Shown here one piece after another: positions 7,038 to 15,712 of a DNA stretch of 15,712 bases. The stretch spans positions 1 through 15,712 of the forward strand of contig DASZLR010000101.1 of the NCBI GenBank assembly GCA_035552275.1. The letters are read 5' to 3'. This stretch comes from DASVLX01 sp035552275. GTDB taxonomy: Bacteria; Actinomycetota; Actinomycetes; Mycobacteriales; Pseudonocardiaceae. A program made the translations under genes and the position numbers. The notes below the pieces were generated by a model that saw nothing but the letters and a program-made list of their open reading frames with translations, was not told where the DNA came from and made no database searches. Position 1 is the stretch's first letter. Each line of letters starts with the position of its first letter.

Positions 7038-7421
7038 ATGCGACCAGGAGTTGGCGATCCGATCGACCCTGACGGCATCACGAAATTGGAGCCGATCGAC
7101 GAATATCAGCTCACCAAGGTTTACGGTAAGCGGGAAAGATTCAACGGCTGGGAACTGCCCGAACTGACCACTCGACCTGGCGACAAGAACCGCAAGTTCA
7201 ACGGCGTCATGCAGCAGATGTTCTGCAAGTACCGCACCGACGCGGGCAAGCTGGTGTGGGGCGAGTGGTGGACCATGAACGTCGACGGGCGGGGCAGCAT
7301 GAACAGCGATGTCGCCCCCGGTTACAAATTGGAGTACGACAAGAAAGCCGGCAGCTACATGCCGACCCTGGTTCCGGTTGAGACCCAGCAGTTCTCGCAG
7401 TTCTTCGCCGCCGACCAATAA
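7038..7421 (+). CDS. Hypothetical protein of 127 residues, strongly expressed gene architecture
   Basis: I do not recognise the family. The start ATG 7038 is fixed by an AGGAGG at 7029-7034, the best ribosome binding site in the window, behind a near-consensus promoter. The protein has no signal peptide or membrane helix and is soluble. It has many Lys, Asp and aromatic residues, including KLVWGEWWTMNVDG (about 71-84), a single Cys, and a C-terminal QQFSQFFAADQ. Codon use differs from neighbours: AAA, AAG, GAA, AGA, TTG and GTT are common and the stop is TAA. That fits either recent transfer or a special expression class. It sits between a TetR gene and a hydrolase pseudogene. TTG 7002 in the same frame is a poorer start because it lies inside the -10. 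Confidence 0.8.
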   Translation: MRPGVGDPIDPDGITKLEPIDEYQLTKVYGKRERFNGWELPELTTRPGDKNRKFNGVMQQMFCKYRTDAGKLVWGEWWTMNVDGRGSMNSDVAPGYKLEYDKKAGSYMPTLVPVETQQFSQFFAADQ

Positions 7422-7451
7422 CACGCAACCGATACCTCACCGGCTCATTGT

Positions 7452-7482
7452 GGTCGCCGACCGGTAATAGCGATCGGCGACC
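7452..7482 (+). terminator. Candidate hairpin terminator after the orphan gene
   Basis: GGTCGCCGA (7452-7460) and TCGGCGACC (7474-7482) are perfect 9-nt arms around a 13-nt loop, 30 nt after the orphan gene's TAA. No T-run follows, which is common for actinobacterial hairpin terminators, but the loop is rather long. Confidence 0.45.
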
Positions 7483-7501
7483 GCGATGCGGTGCTGCGCG
7501 A

Positions 7502-7662
7502 GTTCGGGTGGTCGAGGAGGGCGATTTGACCACCCGCCGGTTCGTGGAGCGCGAGCACACCGTCACGCCCTGGTCGGAGTTCGACCGGGGCGGGCACTTC
7601 GCCGCGATATGGCGCCGGATCTGCTGGTCGGCGATGTGCGTGGGTTGTTGCGTCCCCTCCGC
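7502..7662 (+). pseudogene. 3' remnant of an epoxide-hydrolase-type alpha/beta hydrolase
   Basis: The frame from 7502 reads TTRRFVEREHTVTPWSEFDRGGHFAA, the C-terminal segment of epoxide-hydrolase-family proteins in which the His of GGHF (7595-7597) is the catalytic-triad histidine. The match continues in another frame from 7609 as MAPDLLVGDVRGLLRPLR. The join is explained by two extra bases, a duplicated AT at 7607-7608, giving a frameshift. About 50 codons survive, so the nucleophile and oxyanion region are gone, and the expected stop after RPLR is lost. I see no earlier part of the gene upstream, where the orphan gene and its terminator now lie. Identification is from the recalled family C-terminus; a translated search would settle it. 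Confidence 0.75.
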
Positions 7663-7697
7663 GCGGGCGCGCCCGGCGGTCGTGCGAAGATCCGTCC

Positions 7698-10903
<3,206 letters not shown>

Positions 10904-10907
<4 letters not shown>

Positions 10908-12067
10908 CGTCCCCGGCGGCCGAGTCGGACCGTGCCGGCCTGGCGGTGATCGCCCGGGAGTGGACCCGGATCGGTTGCCTCGGGTTCGGCGGTCCGCCCA
11001 CCCATATCGCGATGTTTCGCCGGTTGTGCGTGGACGAACGGGAATGGCTGAGCGCCGACGAGTTCGAGGATGGGATCGCGGCGACGAACCTGTTGCCCGG
11101 CCCGGCTTCCACCCAGCTGGCGATCTTCTGCGCGTGGCGGCTGCGCGGGGCCGCCGGGGCGCTGCTGGGCGGGGTGTGTTTCATCGTGCCGGGCCTGCTG
11201 CTGATCCTGGCGCTGTCGGTGTTGTTCCTCGCCGGGCATTCGCCGCTGTGGGTGCGGGCGGCGGCCGCCGGGGCCGGCGCGGCGGTGCCGATGGTCGCGT
11301 TGCACGCCGCCGCTGGGCTGGCTCCGGCGAGTTGGCGACGCGCCGACCGGCCCGGCCAGCATGTCCGCTGGGTCGGCTACCTGGTGGCCGGCGGGGCGGC
11401 GTCGGCGCTGCTCGGGCCGTGGTTGGTGCTGGTGCTGGCCGGCTGCGGACTGGTCGAGGTCGGGTGGCGGGGGCGGTTGCGTCGGCCGCGAGCCGGGCTG
11501 CCGCTGCTGCTCGGTCCGGCCGCGACGGCCGGCGGCTGGCTGGCCCTGGCGTGGACGGCGGTGAAGGTGGGTGCGCTGTCCTACGGCGGCGGGTTCGTGA
11601 TCGTCCCGCTGATGCGGTCCGACGCGGTGGACCGCTATCACTGGCTGACCGCCGGGCAGTTCTCCGGGGCGGTCGCGTTGGGTCAGCTCACGCCGGGGCC
11701 GGTGGTGCAGACCGTCGCGGTCGTCGGGTACGCGGCGGCCGGCCTGCTCGGCGGGGTGTTGGCCGCGGTGCTCGCGTTCGCGCCATCGTTCGTGTTCGTG
11801 CTCGTCGGCGGGCCGCGTTTCCAGCGGCTGCGCGGCAGTGCCGCGGTGCGGGCATTCCTGGACGGCGCCGGGCCGGCGGCGATCGGCGGCATCGCCGGCT
11901 CGGCGGTCACCCTCGGGTTCGCGCTGGGCCAGTGGTGGCAGGCGGGAGTGCTCGCGCTGGCGGCGCTGTGGCTGCTGGCGTTGCGCCGAGGGGTGGTCAC
12001 CGCGCTGATCGGCGCGGCGGTCGTCGGAGTCGTCGCGGGTCTGGCCGGGCTGCCGCTGCCGAGGTGA
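10904..12067 (+). CDS. chrA: Chromate transporter (CHR family, two-domain form)
   Basis: A 387-residue inner-membrane protein with two homologous CHR halves. The first has GFGGP (27-31) and NLLPGPAST (62-70); the second has SYGGG (226-230) and QLTPGP (261-266). Around ten hydrophobic helices are visible. The family exports chromate, or acts as an oxyanion or sulfate-type antiporter in less studied members. The GTG start at 10904 overlaps the TGA of the nuclease-helicase gene (GTGA), so translation is coupled. No Shine-Dalgarno-like sequence better than GAGG at 10895-10898 is needed. Pairing with a repair enzyme is unusual, although chromate damages DNA, which gives a possible link. No chrB-type regulator is nearby, so a role in chromate resistance is not proven. 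Confidence 0.9.
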
Positions 12068-12080
12068 CCCGGATCGCCTT

Positions 12081-12107
12081 TTAGGTAAGCCTTACCTGCA
12101 CTACTCT
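12081..12107 (+). promoter_or_regulatory. IdeR/DtxR-type iron box within the bfd promoter
   Basis: AGGTAAG and CTTACCT (12083-12097) form a perfect 15-bp palindrome around a central C, and TTAGGTAAGCCTTACCTGC closely matches the actinobacterial iron-box consensus of IdeR/DtxR repressors. TACTCT at 12102-12107 is a likely -10 and ends 6 nt before the GTG at 12114, so the box occupies the -35/-10 spacer region, where bound repressor would block transcription when iron is plentiful. Positive control by iron, known for some bacterioferritin genes, is an alternative. Confidence 0.85.
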
Positions 12108-12113
12108 GCAGAT

Positions 12114-12296
12114 GTGTACGTCTGCATCTGCTCGGCGGTGACCGACACGGCGGTGCGCGCCTGCCTGCACGCCGGCGCGGACACCGTCGAGGAGATCGGC
12201 CGCCGCTGCGGCGCCGGTACCGGGTGCGGGAGCTGCCTGGACCGGCTGCAGGACATGCTCGAAGACCACCCGGTTGAGGGATCTCGGGCAGCCTGA
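12114..12296 (+). CDS. bfd: Bfd-like (2Fe-2S)-binding ferredoxin
   Basis: A 60-residue bacterioferritin-associated ferredoxin homologue. The four cluster ligands are in the expected CxC and CxxC pattern: Cys4 and Cys6 (YVCICSAVTD), then Cys38 and Cys41 (GTGCGSCLDRL). In characterised systems Bfd donates electrons to the haem of bacterioferritin and so releases stored iron as Fe2+. Here bacterioferritin is the next gene, 80 nt downstream. GTG 12114 was chosen because the family begins a few residues before the first Cys. It is preceded by an iron box and a -10 only 6 nt away, so the mRNA is likely leaderless. An overlapping ATG at 12112 is in a different frame. Confidence 0.93.
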   Translation: MYVCICSAVTDTAVRACLHAGADTVEEIGRRCGAGTGCGSCLDRLQDMLEDHPVEGSRAA

Positions 12297-12376
12297 GCAG
12301 GTGATGGCCGCCGATTCGCCCGGCGAGGATCCGACGCCGCCAGTACCGTGCCGGTGATCAACAACCGGAGGTGACC

Positions 12377-12862
12377 GTGCGCGGCGACAGCGATGTGATC
12401 GCACTGCTCAACGAACAGCTCACCAGCGAGCTGACCGCGATCAACCAGTACTTCCTGCACGCGAAGATGCAGGCCAACTGGGGGCTGACCAAGCTCGCCG
12501 AGCACACCCGGGCCGAGTCGGTCGAGGAAATGGGGCACGCCGAGCTGCTCACCGACCGCATCCTGTTCCTGGAAGGGCTGCCCAACTACCAGCGGCTGTT
12601 CACGCTGCGGATCGGGCAGACGGTCAAGGAGCAGTTCGGCGCGGACCTGGCCATCGAGGTCGAGGTCGTCGAGCGGCTGCGGCCGGGCATCGCGCTGTGC
12701 CGGGAACGCGGCGACATCACCACGGCGAAGCTGCTGGAGAAGCTGCTGGCTGACGAGGAACACCACATCGACTACCTGGAAACCCAGCTGGAGCTGATCG
12801 AGCGACTGGGGGAGCAGCTCTACCTGGCCCAGCTGGTCGACCGCCCACCGACCGTGGGGTAG
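12377..12862 (+). CDS. bfr: Bacterioferritin
   Basis: A 161-residue haem-containing ferritin forming 24-subunit iron-storage shells. The ferroxidase-centre residues fall on the same numbers as in the well-studied E. coli protein: Glu18, Glu51, His54, Glu94, Glu127 and His130, with Met52 as haem ligand. The sequence runs RGDSDVIALLNEQL, INQYFLHAKM, then DEEHHIDYLETQLELIE. GTG 12377 was chosen over GTG 12371 because the ribosome binding site GGAGGTGA (12367-12374) overlaps the earlier codon, the family starts MxGD, and the metal-ligand numbering fits exactly. A weak -10 TACCGT (12344-12349) would give a short leader, so it may have its own promoter besides read-through from bfd. No second iron box is visible in 12297-12376. 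Confidence 0.96.
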   Translation: MRGDSDVIALLNEQLTSELTAINQYFLHAKMQANWGLTKLAEHTRAESVEEMGHAELLTDRILFLEGLPNYQRLFTLRIGQTVKEQFGADLAIEVEVVERLRPGIALCRERGDITTAKLLEKLLADEEHHIDYLETQLELIERLGEQLYLAQLVDRPPTVG

Positions 12863-12893
12863 CGCCCGCCGTTGTTCGGAGAACACTGGGCAT

Positions 12894-13106
12894 GTGATAG
12901 GTCGACTGAGGAACTATTGGATCTACAGCCTGGGCCTCGCCGTCGCCTGGGCGATCGTGCTCACGCTCACGTACACGATCCGGGGCAAGGATGCCGCCCA
13001 GCCGATCTTGTACGTCTTCGCCGGCTTCGGCATCGGGTGGGTGTCCACGACCATCGCCCGATACGTCTACCCGCCGCCCAGGCGGTGGACCCGCCAGGGC
13101 AGCTGA
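12894..13106 (+). CDS. Small two-helix membrane protein, function unknown
   Basis: A 70-residue protein beginning MIGRLRNYWIYSLGLAVAWA, with two transmembrane helices at about 11-28 and 38-58 and a basic, proline-containing tail (PPPRRWTRQGS). I do not recognise a family. GTG 12894 is supported by GGAGA at 12878-12882, 11 nt upstream, and by the hydrophobic pattern. It starts 31 nt after bacterioferritin and could be the last gene of that unit. Its TGA is immediately followed by the stop of the converging acetyltransferase gene. Confidence 0.72.
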   Translation: MIGRLRNYWIYSLGLAVAWAIVLTLTYTIRGKDAAQPILYVFAGFGIGWVSTTIARYVYPPPRRWTRQGS

Positions 13107-13718
13107 TCACGATCGGGCGGCGTGGTCGGCGGCGTCCGCCGCGTCGTCCTCAGCCGTCCTCTCCAGCGGCCTGATCACCCGGCACGGGTTGCCGGCGGCG
13201 AACACGCGGCCCGGAAGATCGCGGGTCACGACGCTGCCCGCTCCGATCACGGTGTCGGCCCCGATGGTCACGCCAGGGCAGACGATCACACCGCCGCCCA
13301 TCCAGACGTTGTCCCCGATGGTGATGGGCGCCGCCGTCTCCCAGCGTGCGCGACGCATCTCGTGGTCCGCCATGGGGTGCAGCGCGGTGAGCAGCTGGGC
13401 GCGCGGGCCGATCGACACATCGTTGCCGATCGTGATCGGCGCGCAGTCCATCAAGATCGCGTCGTAATTGAGAAAGCTGTTGTCTCCCAAACGGATCAGG
13501 TATCCGTAGTCGCATTGGAAGCGCGGCATGATCCAGGACCTGTCGCCCAGCCCGCCCAACAGCTCGCCAAGGATCGCCAGTCGCTGCTGTTCCTCGCCCG
13601 ATCTGGTGGCGTTGAACCCGTCCAACAGCGACTGGCACCGCCGCCGATCGGCCACCAGCCGCGGGTCGCTGTCCTGATACATCTCACCGCGAAGCATCCG
13701 CTCCTGGTGATCACTCAT
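13107..13718 (-). CDS. Sugar O-acetyltransferase (maltose/galactoside acetyltransferase type)
   Basis: A 203-residue left-handed beta-helix acetyl-CoA-dependent transferase of the LacA/Maa family. The N-terminal cap reads MLRGEMYQDSDPRLVADR (8-25), then hexapeptide repeats run from about 73 to 182 (ITIGNDVSIGP, ITIGDNVWMGGGVIVCPGVTIG, VIGAGSVVTRDLPG). TALHPM gives the catalytic His114. The tail after about 187 is an Ala/Asp run. ATG 13718 overlaps the TGA of the hydrolase gene in an ATGA junction, so it is the third gene of the MarR operon. The real acceptor, a sugar or another small alcohol, cannot be told. Its stop codon abuts that of the small membrane protein gene with no gap. Confidence 0.92.
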   Translation of the reverse strand: MSDHQERMLRGEMYQDSDPRLVADRRRCQSLLDGFNATRSGEEQQRLAILGELLGGLGDRSWIMPRFQCDYGYLIRLGDNSFLNYDAILMDCAPITIGNDVSIGPRAQLLTALHPMADHEMRRARWETAAPITIGDNVWMGGGVIVCPGVTIGADTVIGAGSVVTRDLPGRVFAAGNPCRVIRPLERTAEDDAADAADHAARS

Positions 13719-14308
13719 GTGATTAGCAGACCGCGGAGCGTGGTGCTGTCGATGACGTGCGCGCGGGACGGGAAGACCGTGTTCAGCAGAATCTCGTGGA
13801 CGTCGGCCCGCTGGTCGGCGACGCCGTCGGAGAGGACGATGACGCGGTAGTCGCGGTCGACCGCCTCCACCAGCGTGGACATCACCACGCCGCTGGTGCT
13901 GACGCCGGTGAGCACGAGGGTGTCGATGCCGCGCCCGGTCAGCTGTTCGTGCAGGTCGGTGGTGGACATGCCGCCGATCCGGGTCTTGCGCACCACGATG
14001 TCGCCGTCCTCGGGAGCGATCCGCTCGTCGATCTGGGCGGCGGCGTCCTCGTGGTGCATCCCCCTCGCCTTGGCGAGCTGGCTGAAGGCGTTGTTGGTCT
14101 CCGGGACGGCCGCCCAGTCGTCCTCGGTGAAGGCGACCCGGACGTACCCGATGGTGCCGCCGCCCGCGCGGACGTCGGCGATGGCGCCCTGGACCCGTTC
14201 GAGCAGTGCGTCGGGCTCGGGGGCCGAGCCGACGACGCCGTTCTGGATGTCCATCGCCAGCAGGGCGGTGCGCTTCGGGTCGATGGCGGGGAGGGTGGGG
14301 GTTGTCAT
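13715..14308 (-). CDS. Isochorismatase-fold (cysteine hydrolase family) protein lacking the nucleophilic Cys
   Basis: A 197-residue member of the isochorismatase-like fold. ALLAMDIQNGVVG places the conserved Asp at residue 20, and VVRKTRIGG places the conserved Lys at 108. The third catalytic position, normally Cys in GVATDVCV, falls in LTGVSTSGVVMST and is Val141. The member therefore cannot act as a Cys-dependent amidase; true isochorismatases also lack that Cys and act on vinyl ethers, so an ether-type or non-catalytic role is possible. ATG 14308 overlaps the stop of marR by 4 bp, and its own stop overlaps the acetyltransferase start by 4 bp. All three are thus translationally coupled. The natural substrate is unknown. 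Confidence 0.92.
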   Translation of the reverse strand: MTTPTLPAIDPKRTALLAMDIQNGVVGSAPEPDALLERVQGAIADVRAGGGTIGYVRVAFTEDDWAAVPETNNAFSQLAKARGMHHEDAAAQIDERIAPEDGDIVVRKTRIGGMSTTDLHEQLTGRGIDTLVLTGVSTSGVVMSTLVEAVDRDYRVIVLSDGVADQRADVHEILLNTVFPSRAHVIDSTTLRGLLIT

Positions 14309-14796
14309 GTGTGGCGCTCCCTTGGATGAGTTGGTTTCGCTGTGGCGAGGCGTTCCAGCAGGTCGATGGCCTTGTCCAGATCCCCGCGCTCGTCGGGGGC
14401 GATCACCTGGTCGATGGCCCGCGCCAGGAAGGAGGAGCGGCCCGCCACCAGCGAATCGATCAGCTCGCTCGCGGACGCCTCGGCGCTGATCAGCTTCTGG
14501 CGGCCGTCCCGCGGGTCCGGTTCCGAGCGCACCAGCCCGCTGGCTTTCAGCCCCGCCAGGCTCTGTGCGATCGACTGCGGGCTGACATGCTCCAACTCGG
14601 CGATGCGGGCCGCGGTCACCGGGCCCTGCCGGACCACCGTCGCCAGTACCGCGCGTTGGGTAGGCGTCAGCCCGGTCGCGTGCTGTCCGGACTCCGAGCG
14701 CAGTCGCGCACGCAGGCGCTTCATCGCCTGCTGAAGCCGCTCCGCGGCGACCTCGGACCGCCGCGCGCCGCCGCTTTGGTCGGTCGCCCCTGCCAT
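14305..14796 (-). CDS. MarR family transcriptional regulator
   Basis: A 163-residue winged-helix regulator. Residues about 42-108 hold the MarR domain: GLTPTQRAVLATVV, then the recognition helix SPQSIAQSLAGLKASGLV and the wing motif DPRDGRQKL (Asp94-Arg99 region). Helices at both ends would make the dimer interface. ATG 14796 was chosen over the in-frame TTG 14832 because the latter lies inside the promoter and operator. The -10 element ends 7 nt before this ATG, so the mRNA may be leaderless. It is the first gene of a three-gene operon and faces the SDR gene across a 28-bp palindrome. Self-repression and control of the SDR gene are the natural reading. The inducer is unknown; no conserved cysteine is present for redox sensing. 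Confidence 0.92.
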   Translation of the reverse strand: MAGATDQSGGARRSEVAAERLQQAMKRLRARLRSESGQHATGLTPTQRAVLATVVRQGPVTAARIAELEHVSPQSIAQSLAGLKASGLVRSEPDPRDGRQKLISAEASASELIDSLVAGRSSFLARAIDQVIAPDERGDLDKAIDLLERLATAKPTHPRERHT

Positions 14797-14803
14797 GGGT
14801 TCC

Positions 14804-14832
14804 ACCGTAGCGATAGACAAGTAACTTGGCAA
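14804..14832 (-). promoter_or_regulatory. Promoter of the marR operon
   Basis: On the minus strand TTGCCA (14832-14827), a 17-nt spacer and TACGGT (14809-14804) match the vegetative consensus well. Transcription should start at about 14797, next to the ATG at 14796. The -35 lies wholly inside the operator palindrome. Confidence 0.7.
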
Positions 14833-14843
14833 AGTTGCTTGTC
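14816..14843. promoter_or_regulatory. MarR operator, 28-bp near-perfect palindrome
   Basis: GACAAGTAACTT (14816-14827) and AAGTTGCTTGTC (14832-14843) are 12-nt arms with one mismatch around GGCA. Arms of this size and spacing suit a MarR dimer. It covers the marR -35 and stands 104 nt before the SDR start, so it could act on both directions. No convincing SDR promoter was found in 14844-14947. Confidence 0.8.
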
Positions 14844-14947
14844 GAAATTGTGATCAGTGCTTGTGGCTGCGACTACCCCAGTTGTGGTGGCCAGACCGAC
14901 TCGGGACACTTGATCCAGTCCGACCGACCATGAGGGAGATGACGTCT

Positions 14948-15664
14948 GTGCCCGCTACGTCCGCCGATGACGCGGCCCCCACCATCCTGATCATCGGCGC
15001 CTCGCGGGGCCTCGGCCACGCCATGGCCGCCGAGTTCGTGAAAAAGGGATGGAACGTCGTCGGCACGGTTCGGGGCGGGGCGACGCGGACCGAGTTGCAC
15101 GACCTGGCAGACGAACACCCGGGCCAGATCGACATCGAGGTCCTGGACATCAATGAGCCGACTCAGCTCACGGCTCTCCGCGAGCGCCTGTCCGGCCGCG
15201 TGTTCGAGATGCTGTTCGTGAACGCCGGGACCACGAACAACGAGCAGACGCCGATCGGCGCCGTGCCGACGGACGATTTCGTGAGCCTGATGGTCACGAA
15301 CGCGTTCAGTCCCATGCGGGTCATCGAAGCCCTCCAGGATCTCGTGACGCCGACGGGCCTGATCGGCGCCATGACCTCCGGGCAGGGCAGCATCACCAAC
15401 AACACGACCGGCATGCGCGAGGTCTACCGGGGCAGCAAGGCAGCCCTGAACATGTTCATGCGTAGCTTCGCCGTCCGGCAAGCCGACACGGGACGGTCGT
15501 TCGTGCTGATGGCCCCCGGCTGGGTCCGCACGGCCCTGGGCGGGCCAGACGGACTGCTGACCATCGAGCAGAGCATCCCGAACGTGGTGAACGTTCTCCT
15601 CGCGAAACGAGACCGGCCCGGCCTTGAGTATCTCGACTATCTCGGACGGACCGTGCCCTGGTGA
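14948..15664 (+). CDS. Short-chain dehydrogenase/reductase (SDR)
   Basis: A 238-residue Rossmann-fold oxidoreductase. IIGASRGLG (15-23) is the nucleotide-binding Gly motif and NAG (92-94) the structural motif. YRGSK gives Tyr160 and Lys164, with Ser144 or Ser148 completing the catalytic site. TVRGG at 40-44, with Arg42 after the second strand, suggests NADP(H) preference; this is inference. It acts in the cytoplasm on an unknown carbonyl or alcohol. GTG 14948 was chosen because AGGGAG (14933-14938) sits 9 nt upstream. ATG 14939 touches that site and is too close, and ATG 14930 has none; all three share the frame. The gene is divergent from the marR operon and probably under its control. Confidence 0.9.
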   Translation: MPATSADDAAPTILIIGASRGLGHAMAAEFVKKGWNVVGTVRGGATRTELHDLADEHPGQIDIEVLDINEPTQLTALRERLSGRVFEMLFVNAGTTNNEQTPIGAVPTDDFVSLMVTNAFSPMRVIEALQDLVTPTGLIGAMTSGQGSITNNTTGMREVYRGSKAALNMFMRSFAVRQADTGRSFVLMAPGWVRTALGGPDGLLTIEQSIPNVVNVLLAKRDRPGLEYLDYLGRTVPW

Positions 15665-15686
15665 GTTCCCGTTGGTCCCGGGTGTT

Positions 15687-15712
15687 TCGGTCACCACAGC
15701 TGTGGTGACCGA
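15687..15712 (+). terminator. Perfect 26-bp palindrome after the SDR gene
   Basis: TCGGTCACCACAG (15687-15699) is followed directly by its exact reverse complement (15700-15712). In RNA it folds into a GC-rich hairpin 22 nt after the SDR stop, which fits an intrinsic terminator. The window ends at the last base of the palindrome, so the arms may be longer and any T-run cannot be seen. A protein-binding site is the alternative. Confidence 0.7.

Noticed and set aside
12371..12373. GTG 12371 as the bacterioferritin start
   Set aside because: It overlaps the ribosome binding site GGAGGTGA, and the metal-ligand numbering fits the next GTG at 12377.
12873..12885. TGTTC-GGA-GAACA as a LexA-type SOS box
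   Set aside because: The actinobacterial box has GAAC before GTTC with a 4-nt centre; here the arms are in the opposite order with a 3-nt centre, so it is probably chance.

Overview
The window is high-GC DNA (roughly 70% by eye) with dense, mostly co-oriented genes, frequent GTG starts and 4-bp start/stop overlaps. Three lineage-restricted families sit side by side (DUF3090, SCO1664-type kinase-like, DUF3097). Together these point to a chromosomal segment of an actinomycete (Actinomycetota). I cannot name the genus. No tRNA, rRNA, CRISPR array or transposase was seen.

Layout. 1-2116: the probable tail of a truncated gene, then a minus-strand S9-family (prolyl oligopeptidase-like) peptidase. 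2214-4435: a plus-strand cluster of DUF3090 (zinc-ribbon tail), an SCO1664-type protein with PI3/4-kinase-like motifs, and DUF3097. 4569-6178: an NfeD and stomatin/SPFH membrane pair. 6250-6909: a TetR regulator whose promoter and start codon lie in nested inverted repeats. 7038-7421: a less GC-rich orphan gene with the strongest promoter and ribosome binding site in the window. 7502-7662: a decayed, frameshifted 3' end of an epoxide-hydrolase-type alpha/beta hydrolase. 7698-12067: a large fusion of an endonuclease Q-like PHP nuclease with a UvrD-type helicase, translationally coupled to a two-domain chromate transporter. 12081-12862: an iron-storage module with an IdeR/DtxR-type iron box, a Bfd-like ferredoxin and bacterioferritin. 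12894-13106: a small two-helix membrane protein. 13107-14796: a minus-strand operon (MarR regulator, isochorismatase-fold hydrolase, sugar O-acetyltransferase) joined by two 4-bp overlaps. 14948-15664: a divergent short-chain dehydrogenase ending in a perfect 26-bp palindrome.

How the genes work together. The clearest circuit is iron: the box at 12083-12097 lies in the promoter of the Bfd-like gene, and bacterioferritin follows, so iron storage and its reductive release are placed under one iron-sensing repressor. The second is the MarR locus: a 28-bp near-perfect operator overlaps the marR promoter and separates it from the divergent dehydrogenase, so one regulator could control both arms. 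The third is DNA repair: a nuclease predicted to nick beside deaminated bases is fused to a helicase that could open the nicked strand. The orphan gene at 7038 sits between a TetR gene and a hydrolase remnant, which looks like a site where an older regulator-hydrolase pair was broken.

Several genes have a TAnnnT -10 element only 6-10 nt before the start codon, which suggests leaderless or very short-leader transcripts. All family names come from recognising motifs and lengths by reading; no search was run.
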